Counted from the first letter of the stretch, positions 50,554-61,606 are shown. The stretch is 64,000 nt of DNA from Mycolicibacterium iranicum (GCF_014190915.1 NZ_JACHVU010000012.1:1-64000); one strand, 5' to 3'. Made by a program: numbers and translations. Notes: generated from the sequence alone by a model not told the origin.

Positions 50554-51582
50554 ATGCCGACCTACCGAGCCTTCCAGGTCACCGGCCAACGCCGTTTCGA
50601 GTTGGTCGAGCGTGACATCGTCGATCCCGCACCCGGTCATGTCCGGGTGCGGGTGCTCACCTGCGGGGTGTGCCACAGCGACTTCCTCGCCGTGGAAGGG
50701 GAGCGTCCCGACCCCGACCGGCCGGTCGTGCCCGGTCACGAGATCGTCGGCGTCGTCGACGCGGTCGGTGACGGGGTGACCGGTTGGCAGCCCGGCGACC
50801 GGGCCGGGATCGGATTCCTGGGCGGGCATTGCGGCCAGTGCGAATGGTGCCGACGTGGCGACTTCGTGAACTGCACGGATCAGCCGCTGCCAGGTACCTC
50901 GATCGACGGCGGCTACGCCGAGATGGTCACGGTGCGCGCCACCGGTCTGGTCCGGGTCCCTGCGCAGTTCGACCCGCTGTTGGCCGCGCCGCTGCTGTGC
51001 GCCGGCATCACCACGTTCAACGCGCTGAAGGCCGCCGACGCCGCGCCGGGCAGCCTGGTGGCCGTGCAGGGTCTGGGGGGCCTCGGCCATCTGGGCGTGC
51101 AGTACGCCAAGAAGCTCGGATACCGGGTGGCGGTCATCGCCCGCGGTTCCGAGAAAGCGCAATTGGCAACCATTTTGGGTGCCGATCACTACATCGACAG
51201 CAGCGCGGCGGACGCCGCCGAGGCGTTGAACGGCCTCGGCGGCGCCGCGGCCGTCATCGCCACGGCGTCCAGCGGATCGTCGATGACCCCGTTGCTCGCG
51301 GGCCTACGCCCACGCGGTCGCCTCGTCGTGGTCGGCGCGGCGCCCGATCCGATCGAGGTCGCGACCCCGGGTCTGATCTTCGGCAGCCGAAGCATCGTCG
51401 GTAGCCTGACGGGCTCGCCGATCGAGAACGAGGACGGCCTGAATTTCAGTCTCGCGGCCGGGATCACCCCGATGATCGAGCCCATGCCGTTCCTGGACGC
51501 GCCTGACGCGTACGACCGCATGATGTCGGGTGCCGCGCGCTTCCGCGTCGTGCTCCAGATCGGTACTTCGCCGGATCCCTAG
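50554..51582 (+). CDS. Zinc-dependent alcohol dehydrogenase
   Basis: A 342-aa medium-chain dehydrogenase. Catalytic zinc ligands: CGVCHSDF and PGHEIVG. Structural zinc Cys: HCGQCEWCRRGDFVNC. The Rossmann motif GLGGLGHLGVQYAKKLG is near residue 175. It oxidises or reduces an unknown alcohol/aldehyde pair. The stop lies in the first unit of a 17-bp tandem repeat shared with the end of the convergent gene. Confidence 0.92.
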   Translation: MPTYRAFQVTGQRRFELVERDIVDPAPGHVRVRVLTCGVCHSDFLAVEGERPDPDRPVVPGHEIVGVVDAVGDGVTGWQPGDRAGIGFLGGHCGQCEWCRRGDFVNCTDQPLPGTSIDGGYAEMVTVRATGLVRVPAQFDPLLAAPLLCAGITTFNALKAADAAPGSLVAVQGLGGLGHLGVQYAKKLGYRVAVIARGSEKAQLATILGADHYIDSSAADAAEALNGLGGAAAVIATASSGSSMTPLLAGLRPRGRLVVVGAAPDPIEVATPGLIFGSRSIVGSLTGSPIENEDGLNFSLAAGITPMIEPMPFLDAPDAYDRMMSGAARFRVVLQIGTSPDP

Positions 51583-51620
51583 CCCTGCCGGATCCCTAGC
51601 CCTGCCGGATCCCTAGCCCT
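51570..51620. repeat. Tandem repeat, 17 bp × 3
   Basis: Three identical copies of GCCGGATCCCTAGCCCT run head to tail. Each contains CCCTAG, which gives a TAG stop on either strand because CTAG is self-complementary. The first unit supplies the stop of the alcohol dehydrogenase, and the third unit the stop of the convergent secreted protein. Confidence 0.9.
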
Positions 51621-52266
51621 GCATGGAGGCGATGTAGTAGGTCTCGTCGCCGTCGGGATATCCGCCACCGTCGGTGGCGATGTGGACGTGGTCGAAGTGG
51701 TTGAGGGTCTCCGAGCCGTAGTCGGCCGTCCAGCTCGGCGCGCCGATGCCCGGATAGAACCCCTGGCGCCAGATCACGTGGATGACGCCCATCCGCTCGG
51801 CGTTGGCCAGCGCGTAGCCGGCGATCTGGTTGCCGAGATCGATGCCTTCCTTGCTGTTGTGATCGGGAATCATCACGTCGATGGCAAGGCCGTTCGGATG
51901 CCATTTCAGCGCGTCCTGCCGGTAACCGCCGATCGTGGTGATCTGCGGGAACATCGCACTGATCGCCCGCGCGATCCAAATGGTGTGCACCTGGAGTCCA
52001 CCCTCGGGAGCGATCCCCTTGGCCAGGGCGAAGTCGAAGACCCGCGCGTCGGCGGGGGCGCTGGCCGCGAGCAGTTCCGCCTGGGACGGCACCGGTGTGG
52101 TGGGAGGCTCGGCGGAGAAGGCCGGCATCTCGGCGACCGGCGACGGTGGCTGCTGGGCGACGGGAGGCTGGGTCTGCTGGGCGTACAGCATGGCGGCCGA
52201 CAGCGCGATGGAGGCGCCGATCGCCATCCATCGCCCTCGGCCGTTGGCTAACAGGTTCCTGCCCAT
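51613..52266 (-). CDS. Secreted LAS/M15-type peptidase-like protein
   Basis: A 217-aa protein with an N-terminal membrane or signal segment (WMAIGASIALSAAMLYAQQ), a Pro/Ala-rich linker (~45 residues) and a C-terminal domain with KWHPNGLAIDVMIPD (H-x6-D) and NHFDHVHIA (H-x-H). This His/Asp/His layout matches zinc D,D-carboxypeptidase-like (M15/LAS) folds that act on peptidoglycan peptides. Catalysis is inferred. Many mycobacterial copies of this domain are uncharacterised. Confidence 0.78.
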   Translation of the reverse strand: MGRNLLANGRGRWMAIGASIALSAAMLYAQQTQPPVAQQPPSPVAEMPAFSAEPPTTPVPSQAELLAASAPADARVFDFALAKGIAPEGGLQVHTIWIARAISAMFPQITTIGGYRQDALKWHPNGLAIDVMIPDHNSKEGIDLGNQIAGYALANAERMGVIHVIWRQGFYPGIGAPSWTADYGSETLNHFDHVHIATDGGGYPDGDETYYIASMQG

Positions 52267-52333
52267 TCAGAGCACTTTAATGTCCGTACCGGACCACTAC
52301 TGGCAATTACGGCCAACGCGTCGCGCCGGATTC

Positions 52334-53938
52334 TCAGGCGATCGCGGGGGCGTTGACGGCGATCTCGGCGATCTCGGCGCGGTGGGCCCCGGCCGTGTCG
52401 CCGAGGCCGGTGATCCAGACCAGCACCGTCGACGTCTGGGCCGCTGCGCCGAGCGGGATGCGGTTCGGCCCGGGTTGCAGCGGCACGGGCGGACCGAGCT
52501 CGGTGGTGTCGGCCAGCGTCTTGGGCTCGGCAGTCGCGGCGCTGCGGATCTGCACCGTGGTGCCCGAGCTTCTCGTCTCGACGCTGACCGCGCCGACCTT
52601 CGTCGGTTCGGGGAGCACCAGCAGCACGCCCAGGCCCTGCTTGAAGGCAGGGAACGGGTTGGCGTCGTAGTAGCGGTCTGTCGACCACACCGTCGCGGGA
52701 TCGCCGTCGATGACGTTGCGTGCGGTTTCGGGATTGTCGGGTGACCCGTCGGGGGAGAAGACGGCCGCGGCGACCGGGACGACCGCGGGATCGACGGCAC
52801 CCTGCTTGAGGACCTTCGGCGGCGCCGGGGCCGTCGTGGCGGGGTCGGGGCTCAGACCCAGCTGGGCAGGATCCATGGCGACCGTGTCGTCGTGGGCGTC
52901 GAGCACCCGGTTGACGGTCGAGCCGAGCCCGGTGAGGGCGACGAGCATGACCGCCGCGGCGACCCCCAGGACCGTGTAGGTCAGCTGTCGTCTCGCCCGC
53001 TTTCTCTCGCCGGCGTCGTCCCGGGTGCGGAAGACCGCATAGCCTCCGCGACGGGCAGGCGCCGGTGTGGTCGGCGGCGGGCGGTGCTCGGCGGGTGTCG
53101 GGTGCTCGGGTGTCGGCCCGGCGTGCTTGAGCAGGGCCAGAAGGGTGGACGTGCTCTCGACGCCACCGTCGGCGCGGAGCAGACCGGCTGCGGCGCTGGA
53201 GATCAGGAACGGGATACCTGGCGTGATCGCGGCGGGTTCGCGCGCCCAACCGGCCTCGTCGAGATCGGCGGGCACCCACCCGTCCGGCATCGGATCCTGT
53301 GGCGGCCACCTGTTCAGGAGCAGCGCATACAGGACGCCGCCGAGGCCGCGGAGGTCGTCTGCGGACGTTGTCTGCGCCAACGGCGCCGGGAAGGCGAGGA
53401 CGGCTCGGCCGTCGGAGCTGATGCGGACCCGCCCGGGATGGTCGATGCCCAGGACCAGACCGGCGCGGTGGGCGGCGTCGGCGGTGACGACGAGGGATTT
53501 GAGGGCCGCGGCCGACGCCGTCGGAGACGGGGCGGTGTCGGCGACCTCGCGCAGCGTGCCGCCGGGCACCCATTCGGACACGACCACCCCGACGTCGCCG
53601 ACGGTGAACGTGTCGACGAGCGGCGCCAGCCCGGACATTTCGAGGGCGGACAGTCTGCGGGCCCGATCCAGAATGTCGCGGATCGCCCCGACCGACGTCG
53701 CGGGGCCCGGCGGAATCAGGGTGACCCCGACCGGCCGGCCGGAAGCGAGGTCGTGGCCCTGCCAGAACTGCAGCGCGCCGCTCACATCCTGCACAGCGAT
53801 CAGCCGGAAACGTCCGGCCAGTCGCGCGCCCGCGCCGATGCCGGCCGCGGCCGGGGCGGTGGGCAGCACCTGCGTCGCGCGTTCGTGGATGCGGGGCAGT
53901 GGCGCGGTGTCGTCACCGACCGGGTCGGTCATCGTCAT
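52334..53938 (-). CDS. Membrane pseudokinase with extracellular domain (MurJ C-terminus-like)
   Basis: A 534-aa protein. Residues ~35–310 follow a Ser/Thr kinase fold (FRLIAVQDVSGALQFWQGHD, VSEWVPGGTLREVA) but lack the ATP-binding Lys (GVTLI instead of AVKLL), the HRD loop and the DFG motif, so it cannot be an active kinase. One membrane helix follows (LTYTVLGVAAAVMLVALTGL, ~345–365). The extracellular part contains a discoidin-like segment (NVIDGDPATVWSTDRYYDAN). The same order, pseudokinase–helix–sugar-binding-like domain, ends the mycobacterial flippase MurJ (Rv3910), but here there is no flippase part. Confidence 0.75.
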   Translation of the reverse strand: MTMTDPVGDDTAPLPRIHERATQVLPTAPAAAGIGAGARLAGRFRLIAVQDVSGALQFWQGHDLASGRPVGVTLIPPGPATSVGAIRDILDRARRLSALEMSGLAPLVDTFTVGDVGVVVSEWVPGGTLREVADTAPSPTASAAALKSLVVTADAAHRAGLVLGIDHPGRVRISSDGRAVLAFPAPLAQTTSADDLRGLGGVLYALLLNRWPPQDPMPDGWVPADLDEAGWAREPAAITPGIPFLISSAAAGLLRADGGVESTSTLLALLKHAGPTPEHPTPAEHRPPPTTPAPARRGGYAVFRTRDDAGERKRARRQLTYTVLGVAAAVMLVALTGLGSTVNRVLDAHDDTVAMDPAQLGLSPDPATTAPAPPKVLKQGAVDPAVVPVAAAVFSPDGSPDNPETARNVIDGDPATVWSTDRYYDANPFPAFKQGLGVLLVLPEPTKVGAVSVETRSSGTTVQIRSAATAEPKTLADTTELGPPVPLQPGPNRIPLGAAAQTSTVLVWITGLGDTAGAHRAEIAEIAVNAPAIA

Positions 53939-53999
53939 CGCCCACCCTCAGTTCGCCGGTCTCGCCATGTTCAGCGCAGAGATTGCCCCGCCGCGACGG

Positions 54000-54020
54000 G
54001 GTCAAACTCGCCGTTTGACC
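54000..54020. promoter_or_regulatory. Palindromic operator GGTCAAAC-N5-GTTTGACC
   Basis: A perfect 8-bp inverted repeat with a 5-bp spacer (TCGCC), located in the 154-bp divergent gap between the pseudokinase gene and the amino-acid permease gene, 73 bp before the permease ATG. No regulator gene is adjacent. Confidence 0.55.
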
Positions 54021-54092
54021 GCGTGGCTATCCGGGAACCCCGGGGCTCTCGTGCGGCGGGGCACGTCACGGCACTCAAGAGAGGGTTGGGCG

Positions 54093-55457
54093 ATGGGTGG
54101 AGGCGAAACGCTGGGCACGAGTCTGAAGCCCAGGCACATCACCATGATCTCGATCGCCGGGATCATCGGCGCGGGCCTGTTCGTCGGCTCTGCGAACGCC
54201 ATCGAGGAAGCCGGCCCGGCGGTGATCCTGTCGTATCTGATGGCGGGCACCCTTGTCGTTCTGGTGATGCGGATGCTGGGGGAGATGGCTGTCGCGAACC
54301 CCGACACGGGATCGTTCTCCGTCTACGCCGACCGCGCGCTGGGCGGATGGGCGGGCTTCTCGATCGGCTGGCTGTACTGGTGGTTCTGGGTTCTGGTCAT
54401 CCCCGTGGAGGCGACGGCGGCGGCAGAGATCCTGACCAGTCTGATCGGTGGGGCGCAATGGTTCTGGGCCCTTGCGGTGACCCTGCTCCTGACCGTCACG
54501 AACCTGATCAGCGTCGGCAACTACGGCGAGTTCGAGTTCTGGTTCGCGCTGATCAAGGTGGTGGCGATCGTCGCGTTCATCGCGATCGGCGTGGCCGCCA
54601 TCTTCGGGCTCATCCCCGACTCCCAGGTCAGCGGCGTCGAAAGCCTCTGGCAGCCCGACGGATTCATGCCCAACGGGTTCGGGGCCGTGGTCGCCGCGAT
54701 GCTCATCACCATGTTCTCGTTCATGGGCACCGAGATCGTCACGATCGCCGCCGCGGAGTCGCCGAACCCCGAAGCCGGGATCTCCAAGGCCGTGAACTCG
54801 GTGATCTGGCGGATCTCCCTGTTCTACGTCGGCTCGATCTTCGTGATCGTGGCGTTGATGCCGTACGACCAACTCGACGACGGCTCCTACCAGTCGACCC
54901 TGCAGGCCATCGGCATCCCCGGCTCGAAGCTCATCATGGACATCGTCATCCTCACGGCGGTGGCGTCGTGTCTGAACTCCGCGCTCTACACCGCGTCGCG
55001 GATGCTGTTCTCCCTGGGCGAGCGCCGCGACGCCCCCCAGGCGGTGAAGAGCCTGACGCGCAACGGCGTTCCGTGGGTGGCCGTGCTCGCCTCGATGGTG
55101 GTGGGGTTCCTGGCCGTCATCGGCAACTATCTGCTGCCGGAGAAGATCTTCGGCTATTTGCTCGCCACCAGCGGCGCGGTCGCGCTGTTCGTCTACCTTG
55201 CGATCGCGGCGAGCCAGTTCGTGCTCGGCCGGGCGATGCGGGCGGCCGGAGAGAAACCGGCCGTCCGGATGTGGCTGTTCCCGTATCTGACCGTGGCCGT
55301 GGTCGTCGTGATCGTCGGCGTGCTCGTGCTCATGGCCTTCGACCCCGATCAGCAGCAGGCGATCGGACTCTCGGTCGTGTCCGCGGCCATCATCGTCACC
55401 GCGGGCGTGGTCGTCCACCGACGGCACGCGAAGAGCCGTGAGGGCGTCCCGCGCTAG
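54093..55457 (+). CDS. Amino-acid permease (APC superfamily, GabP/AnsP-like)
   Basis: A 454-aa transporter with about twelve helices. The N-terminal signature LKPRHITMISIAGIIGAGLF and VGSANAIEEAGPAVILSYL match the GABA/aromatic/Lys permease group, followed by MLGEMAVANPDTGSFSVYAD and MFSFMGTEIVTIAAAES. It is a proton-coupled importer of amino acids, with the exact one unknown. The ATG at 54093 follows GAGGG. Open frame continues far upstream but reads as antisense to the pseudokinase gene. Confidence 0.93.
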   Translation: MGGGETLGTSLKPRHITMISIAGIIGAGLFVGSANAIEEAGPAVILSYLMAGTLVVLVMRMLGEMAVANPDTGSFSVYADRALGGWAGFSIGWLYWWFWVLVIPVEATAAAEILTSLIGGAQWFWALAVTLLLTVTNLISVGNYGEFEFWFALIKVVAIVAFIAIGVAAIFGLIPDSQVSGVESLWQPDGFMPNGFGAVVAAMLITMFSFMGTEIVTIAAAESPNPEAGISKAVNSVIWRISLFYVGSIFVIVALMPYDQLDDGSYQSTLQAIGIPGSKLIMDIVILTAVASCLNSALYTASRMLFSLGERRDAPQAVKSLTRNGVPWVAVLASMVVGFLAVIGNYLLPEKIFGYLLATSGAVALFVYLAIAASQFVLGRAMRAAGEKPAVRMWLFPYLTVAVVVVIVGVLVLMAFDPDQQQAIGLSVVSAAIIVTAGVVVHRRHAKSREGVPR

Positions 55458-55500
55458 CGGAGGTCCCACGTCGCGGCGACACCCGCGACGGCGACCGCGC

Positions 55501-55839
55501 TCAGCCCAGTTTCGCCACGGTCAGCAGCAGCGCGGAATCCGCCAGCGCGAGCAGCGAGTGCCTGCTGTCGGGGAGAAGCAGCAGATCGCCGGTGCGCGCG
55601 TCCCACTGCTGCCCGCCGGCGGACAATCGCACCGAGCCGCTGAGAACGTAGAGGGTCGCCTCGCCGGGGTTCTCGTGTTCGCCCATCTCCGAGCCGGACG
55701 TCATGCCGATCACGGTTTGACGCAGAACCTTCTCGTGGCCACCGACGACGGTGTCGGCTGCGTTGCGACCGCTGGCGGCTGCCTGGGACAGCTGCTGACG
55801 GGCCAGGGCTTCGAGCGACACCTTTTGCATGTGTGCCAT
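55501..55839 (-). CDS. Cupin-domain protein
   Basis: A 112-aa single-domain cupin: GSEMGEHENPGEATLYVLSG (motif 1, with His and Glu) and ARTGDLLLLPDSRHSLLALA (motif 2). The metal ligand set looks partly conserved. Function unknown. It might bind a small molecule or act as a simple dioxygenase. It is divergent from the isocitrate dehydrogenase gene, and the 200-bp gap between should hold both promoters. Confidence 0.82.
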   Translation of the reverse strand: MAHMQKVSLEALARQQLSQAAASGRNAADTVVGGHEKVLRQTVIGMTSGSEMGEHENPGEATLYVLSGSVRLSAGGQQWDARTGDLLLLPDSRHSLLALADSALLLTVAKLG

Positions 55840-56039
55840 TCCATGCCCGAGAGCGCGGACCAGTCAACCCACGAGATGATGACGGCGCCGACGCACGCTC
55901 TCCCCGGCGCGGCGAATCGGGTCTCGCAGGCACGATCGCAGGCCGGGCACAGCTGACCGATCCCAGACGTCACGCTTTCGATAGGCTTCGCCAGAAGGGT
56001 GCCTTCGAACTGACCGAAACTGAACGCGGGAGACCACAC

Positions 56040-58277
<2,238 letters not shown>

Positions 58278-58289
58278 GCCACTGGCAGC

Positions 58290-58328
58290 AACCCCGGGCC
58301 TTTCGCCGACGGCGGAGCCCGGGGTTTC
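58290..58328 (+). terminator. Intrinsic terminator after the isocitrate dehydrogenase gene
   Basis: AACCCCGGGC (58290–58299) pairs with GCCCGGGGTT (58317–58326), enclosing a shorter GCCGACGGC-containing loop, and is followed by a short T run. It starts 12 bp after the stop codon. Confidence 0.75.
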
Positions 58329-58422
58329 GCCGTCTGACCAGAAATCACTGGTGTGGCGCGCGTAACATTCGTCACAGAGGCGCCGATAACTAGCCAACAC
58401 CGGCCGTCGTCTGGGGGTAGTA

Positions 58423-59487
58423 ATGCGCGTGGTAATGGGTTTGTCTCTCACCGCCAACAGTGCGGTCTGGGTGCTCGTCGACACTTTCGACGGCAGCATC
58501 ATCGCCGACGAGGTGGTGCCGCTCGAATCGGTCAACGAGATAGCCAGGGCGGCGGCACGCAGTGTCCAGACCTTCGCCCTGCAAAGCGAGCGCGACATCG
58601 ACGGTGTGCGTCTCGTCTGGGATGACGACGCACGTCAGCACGGGATCCGACTGCGCACCAAGCTGCGCCTGTTCGGCTTCGACACGATCGAGACGGTGTC
58701 CGAGGACGCCGCCCGCGAAGGCCGGAACCGCACCGCGCGTCATATCGCGCCCCACATGGTGCTGGCCTACGGGGCCGCGCGCGCCGACGCCGACGACGCG
58801 GCGGACCGTGGGGTGCTGCGCCGCCTGGTGGCCCGCGTCCCGAGACGTGTGCCCGTCGGTGTGCCGATGCACCTGACCGCCGCCGCGAGCGTTGCCGCGC
58901 TGGCCGTCGTCGGCGTCGTGCTCTACGCGTTCATGGGCGGGTCACCGGCCTCGCACGAGGTGCCGGAGACCGCGGTCGCCGAAGCCGTCATCCCCGCGCC
59001 CCCGGTGCCGGGTCCCGCTGCGCCGCTACCGGCCGCGCCGGCACCGCAGGCCGTCGACACCGCCCCCGCCGGCGCCGTCGACGCATCCCCGATGCCGGAG
59101 TACTCCGTGGCGGTGCCGGAAGCGTCCGAGGACACGGGCGCCACCGATCTGGCCACCGTCACCGATGTCGCCGGACTTCCCGCCGACGCGTCCCCCGACA
59201 CCTCGGCCATCCAGGGAGTGGGTGCGATTCTGCCCGCAGACGCGTCGGACGCGCAGACACTGCCGTCGGAGAGCACGCCGTCCGGGGCCCTGCCGTCGGG
59301 GACCTCGGTGTCCACCACGGGTCAGCCCCACCTGACCGGAGTCGGGCCCACTGCGGGACCGGTCCAGGCCGTGGCCGTTCCGACCGCGCCGAGCGCGCAG
59401 GCAGTCCCCGGCGCCACCGCTCCGGGCGCCGGCGCGCCGCCTGCTGCAGGCGGCCCTCTCGGCGCGCTGTTCCGGGCGCTTCCCTAG
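58423..59487 (+). CDS. DUF7159-like mycobacterial membrane protein
   Basis: A 354-aa protein. The N-terminal ~140 residues (MGLSLTANSAVWVLVDTFDG; VRLVWDDDARQHGIRLRTKL) resemble an ASKHA-like fold found in many mycobacterial proteins of unknown function (DUF7159). One membrane helix follows (AASVAALAVVGVVLYAFMG, ~150–170). The rest is an Ala/Pro/Thr/Ser-rich extracellular tail that ends in GGPLGALFRALP. No enzymatic motif is seen. Confidence 0.75.
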   Translation: MRVVMGLSLTANSAVWVLVDTFDGSIIADEVVPLESVNEIARAAARSVQTFALQSERDIDGVRLVWDDDARQHGIRLRTKLRLFGFDTIETVSEDAAREGRNRTARHIAPHMVLAYGAARADADDAADRGVLRRLVARVPRRVPVGVPMHLTAAASVAALAVVGVVLYAFMGGSPASHEVPETAVAEAVIPAPPVPGPAAPLPAAPAPQAVDTAPAGAVDASPMPEYSVAVPEASEDTGATDLATVTDVAGLPADASPDTSAIQGVGAILPADASDAQTLPSESTPSGALPSGTSVSTTGQPHLTGVGPTAGPVQAVAVPTAPSAQAVPGATAPGAGAPPAAGGPLGALFRALP

Positions 59488-59532
59488 GCCCGCTCTGCGG
59501 CCCTCGCCGTCCCTCGGGCCGGTAGTACTACT

Positions 59533-59560
59533 CATGCCGGGCGGGCTTCCGCCCGGCATG
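59533..59560 (+). promoter_or_regulatory. Strong hairpin directly before the acyltransferase start
   Basis: CATGCCGGGCGG (59533–59544) and CCGCCCGGCATG (59549–59560) are perfectly complementary with a GCTT loop. No T run follows, so it is a poor intrinsic terminator. It ends 8 nt before the ATG at 59569 and could hide the ribosome-binding site. Confidence 0.6.
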
Positions 59561-59568
59561 CTGGGCTC

Positions 59569-60867
59569 ATGACGCAGACCACGCGCGACCGTGCCATCGA
59601 CGTCGCCCGTCTCGCCGCGCTCGTCGTGGTGATGTTCGGACACTGTGCCCTCCTTCTCGCCACCATCGACGACGGCGGGGTGCGTATCCGCAACCTGATC
59701 GGCGAGGCCCCCGCCGTCGCGCCGCTCACCTGGGTCGCCCAGGTGATGCCGTTGTTCTTCCTCGCGGGCGGCGCCGCTGGAGCGCTCAGTTTCCGTCCTG
59801 GAACTGCCTGGGGCACATGGCTTTTCGGCAGGGCGCAGCGACTGTGCCGACCGGTGTTCTGGTACCTGGCGGCGTGGTCGGCGGGACTGCTGGCCGCCCG
59901 GCTCATCCTCGGGGCCGAATCGGCGGCCGGCCTGGGCGCCGAGAGCGTGGCGCTGCTGTGGTTCCTCGGCGTGTACCTGGTGACACTGGCCTTCGTGCCC
60001 GCGCTGGTGACGCTGACGACCGGACGCGGCGTCGCGGTGCTCGTGGCCGCCCTGGTCGCGGCCGCAGGCGCGGTCGACATCCTCAGGTTCGTGACGGGCA
60101 CCCCTGCCGCCGGCCTCGGCAATTTCCTGATCGTCTGGCTCATCCCGATGGCCCTCGGGGTCGCCTACGCCCGGGGCCTGCTTCACCCGCGCACGGCGGG
60201 CGTCATCGCGGTGGCGGCGGTGGCGGTACAGGCACTGCTGGTCGCCGTCGGCCCCTACGAGATATCGCTCGTGGTCACCGGATCAGAGAAGGTGTCGAAC
60301 GTCTCGCCGCCGACGCTGGTGCTCGCGCTGCACTGCGTGTGGATGTCGTGCGCATTCGTCGTGCTGGCCCCCGCGATCCGGCGATGGGCGCAACGACCGG
60401 CGGTGTGGCGCGCGGTGGCGGCCGGAAACGCCGGGGCGATGACGATCTACCTGTGGCACATCGTGGCGATCGCCATCGCCACCTTCGGCCTGCATGCGTT
60501 GGATCTGGACGCCTACGACGTCGACGCACCCGACTTCCTGCTCATGCTGGGCCTGCGCGCGGTGGTGTTCGCGATCATCATGCTGGCGCTCTTCCGGTTG
60601 CTGTCGCCGCTGGAACGCCGGCCCCTGCCGTGGTGGGATGCGCCGCCCGCCGCGACCGGAGCACGGGCCACCACCGCGGGCATCCTCGTCTGCACGGCAG
60701 GCGTTCTGCTGGTGCTGATGGCCAAGTTCGGACTGGGGGATCCGGCCGGTTGGACGGCGCTGGCGGGTTTCCTGGCGGCCGTCGCCGTCGCGCATCTCTG
60801 CGCTGTCGTGCCGCGCGGTGTCAGCGTCCCTGCGGCGCCGAGATCAGCCGGCTCCCGGCTGCCTTGA
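59569..60867 (+). CDS. Membrane acyltransferase, family 3
   Basis: A 432-aa integral membrane protein with about ten to eleven helices. The N-terminal RAIDVARLAALVVVMFGHCA places a His in the first helix as in acyltransferase-3 proteins, and WVAQVMPLFFLAGGAAGALS follows. These enzymes acylate sugars or lipids of the envelope. Acceptor unknown. The last 47 bp overlap the 3' end of the convergent SDR gene. Confidence 0.85.
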   Translation: MTQTTRDRAIDVARLAALVVVMFGHCALLLATIDDGGVRIRNLIGEAPAVAPLTWVAQVMPLFFLAGGAAGALSFRPGTAWGTWLFGRAQRLCRPVFWYLAAWSAGLLAARLILGAESAAGLGAESVALLWFLGVYLVTLAFVPALVTLTTGRGVAVLVAALVAAAGAVDILRFVTGTPAAGLGNFLIVWLIPMALGVAYARGLLHPRTAGVIAVAAVAVQALLVAVGPYEISLVVTGSEKVSNVSPPTLVLALHCVWMSCAFVVLAPAIRRWAQRPAVWRAVAAGNAGAMTIYLWHIVAIAIATFGLHALDLDAYDVDAPDFLLMLGLRAVVFAIIMLALFRLLSPLERRPLPWWDAPPAATGARATTAGILVCTAGVLLVLMAKFGLGDPAGWTALAGFLAAVAVAHLCAVVPRGVSVPAAPRSAGSRLP

Positions 60868-61606
60868 TCGGGTCCGGCAGCACCCGCAGTGCGGCGCCCA
60901 TCAACTTGGAGGACACCGACGACGCGACGACCTGACGGTCACCCCGCATCAGCGCTGCATAACCCTGCTGCGCGACCTTCGCGGGATCGTCTTTGGGCAG
61001 CCGACCGATCGGCGCGTCCATCAACTTCGCCCGCTGGAAGAAATCGGTGTCGGTCGGACCCGGCAGCAGCGCGGTGACGGTGATCGGGCTGTTGCGCAAT
61101 TCGTCCTGCAGCGCCTTGGTGAACGACTGGATGAACGACTTCGAGGCGTTGTAGACGGTCTGGTAGGACCCGGGCATCATCGAGGCGACCGACGACGTCA
61201 GGAGAACGCGACCACGGTTCCTGTTGGCCATGTCGCGCAGGACGAGCTTGGACAGGTGGACGGTCGAGCGCACATTGAGGTCGATGATGCTCAGGTCGTC
61301 GGCGAGCTCACTCTTGAGGAACATGTCCCCGCGGCCCACGCCGGCGTTCAGCGCCGCGCAGGCCAGCTCCCGCCCACCCTCGACGACGCTGTTGAACAGA
61401 TGCTCGACCCCGTCGGCGGTGCGCAGGTCCACCTGCACCGCCTGGATCGCGACCCCGAACTCGGAGAGCCGGTCCGGCACGTCGTGGATCGCGTCGTCCT
61501 CGGCGGCGACGACCAGGTCGTAACCGTTGCTTGCGAATTGGCGGGCGAGCTCGAGGCCGATCCCGCTGGACGCTCCCGTGACGAGAGCCAGGCGTGCTTC
61601 ACTCAT
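60821..61606 (-). CDS. SDR-family NAD(P)-dependent oxidoreductase
   Basis: A 261-aa SDR with TGASSGIGLELARQFASNG, LNAGVGRGDMF, TSSVASMMPGSYQTVYNASK (catalytic Ser, Tyr, Lys) and LLPGPTDTDFF. It belongs to the YqjQ/DltE-like classical group. Substrate unknown. The ATG at 61606 is chosen. It is divergent from furA, and the 132-bp gap carries the furA promoter. Confidence 0.88.
   Translation of the reverse strand: MSEARLALVTGASSGIGLELARQFASNGYDLVVAAEDDAIHDVPDRLSEFGVAIQAVQVDLRTADGVEHLFNSVVEGGRELACAALNAGVGRGDMFLKSELADDLSIIDLNVRSTVHLSKLVLRDMANRNRGRVLLTSSVASMMPGSYQTVYNASKSFIQSFTKALQDELRNSPITVTALLPGPTDTDFFQRAKLMDAPIGRLPKDDPAKVAQQGYAALMRGDRQVVASSVSSKLMGAALRVLPDPIKAAGSRLISAPQGR

Noticed and set aside
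52892..54092. Long plus-strand open frame upstream of the amino-acid permease
   Set aside because: It is antisense to the pseudokinase gene and shows no domain. The conserved permease N-terminus begins at 54093.
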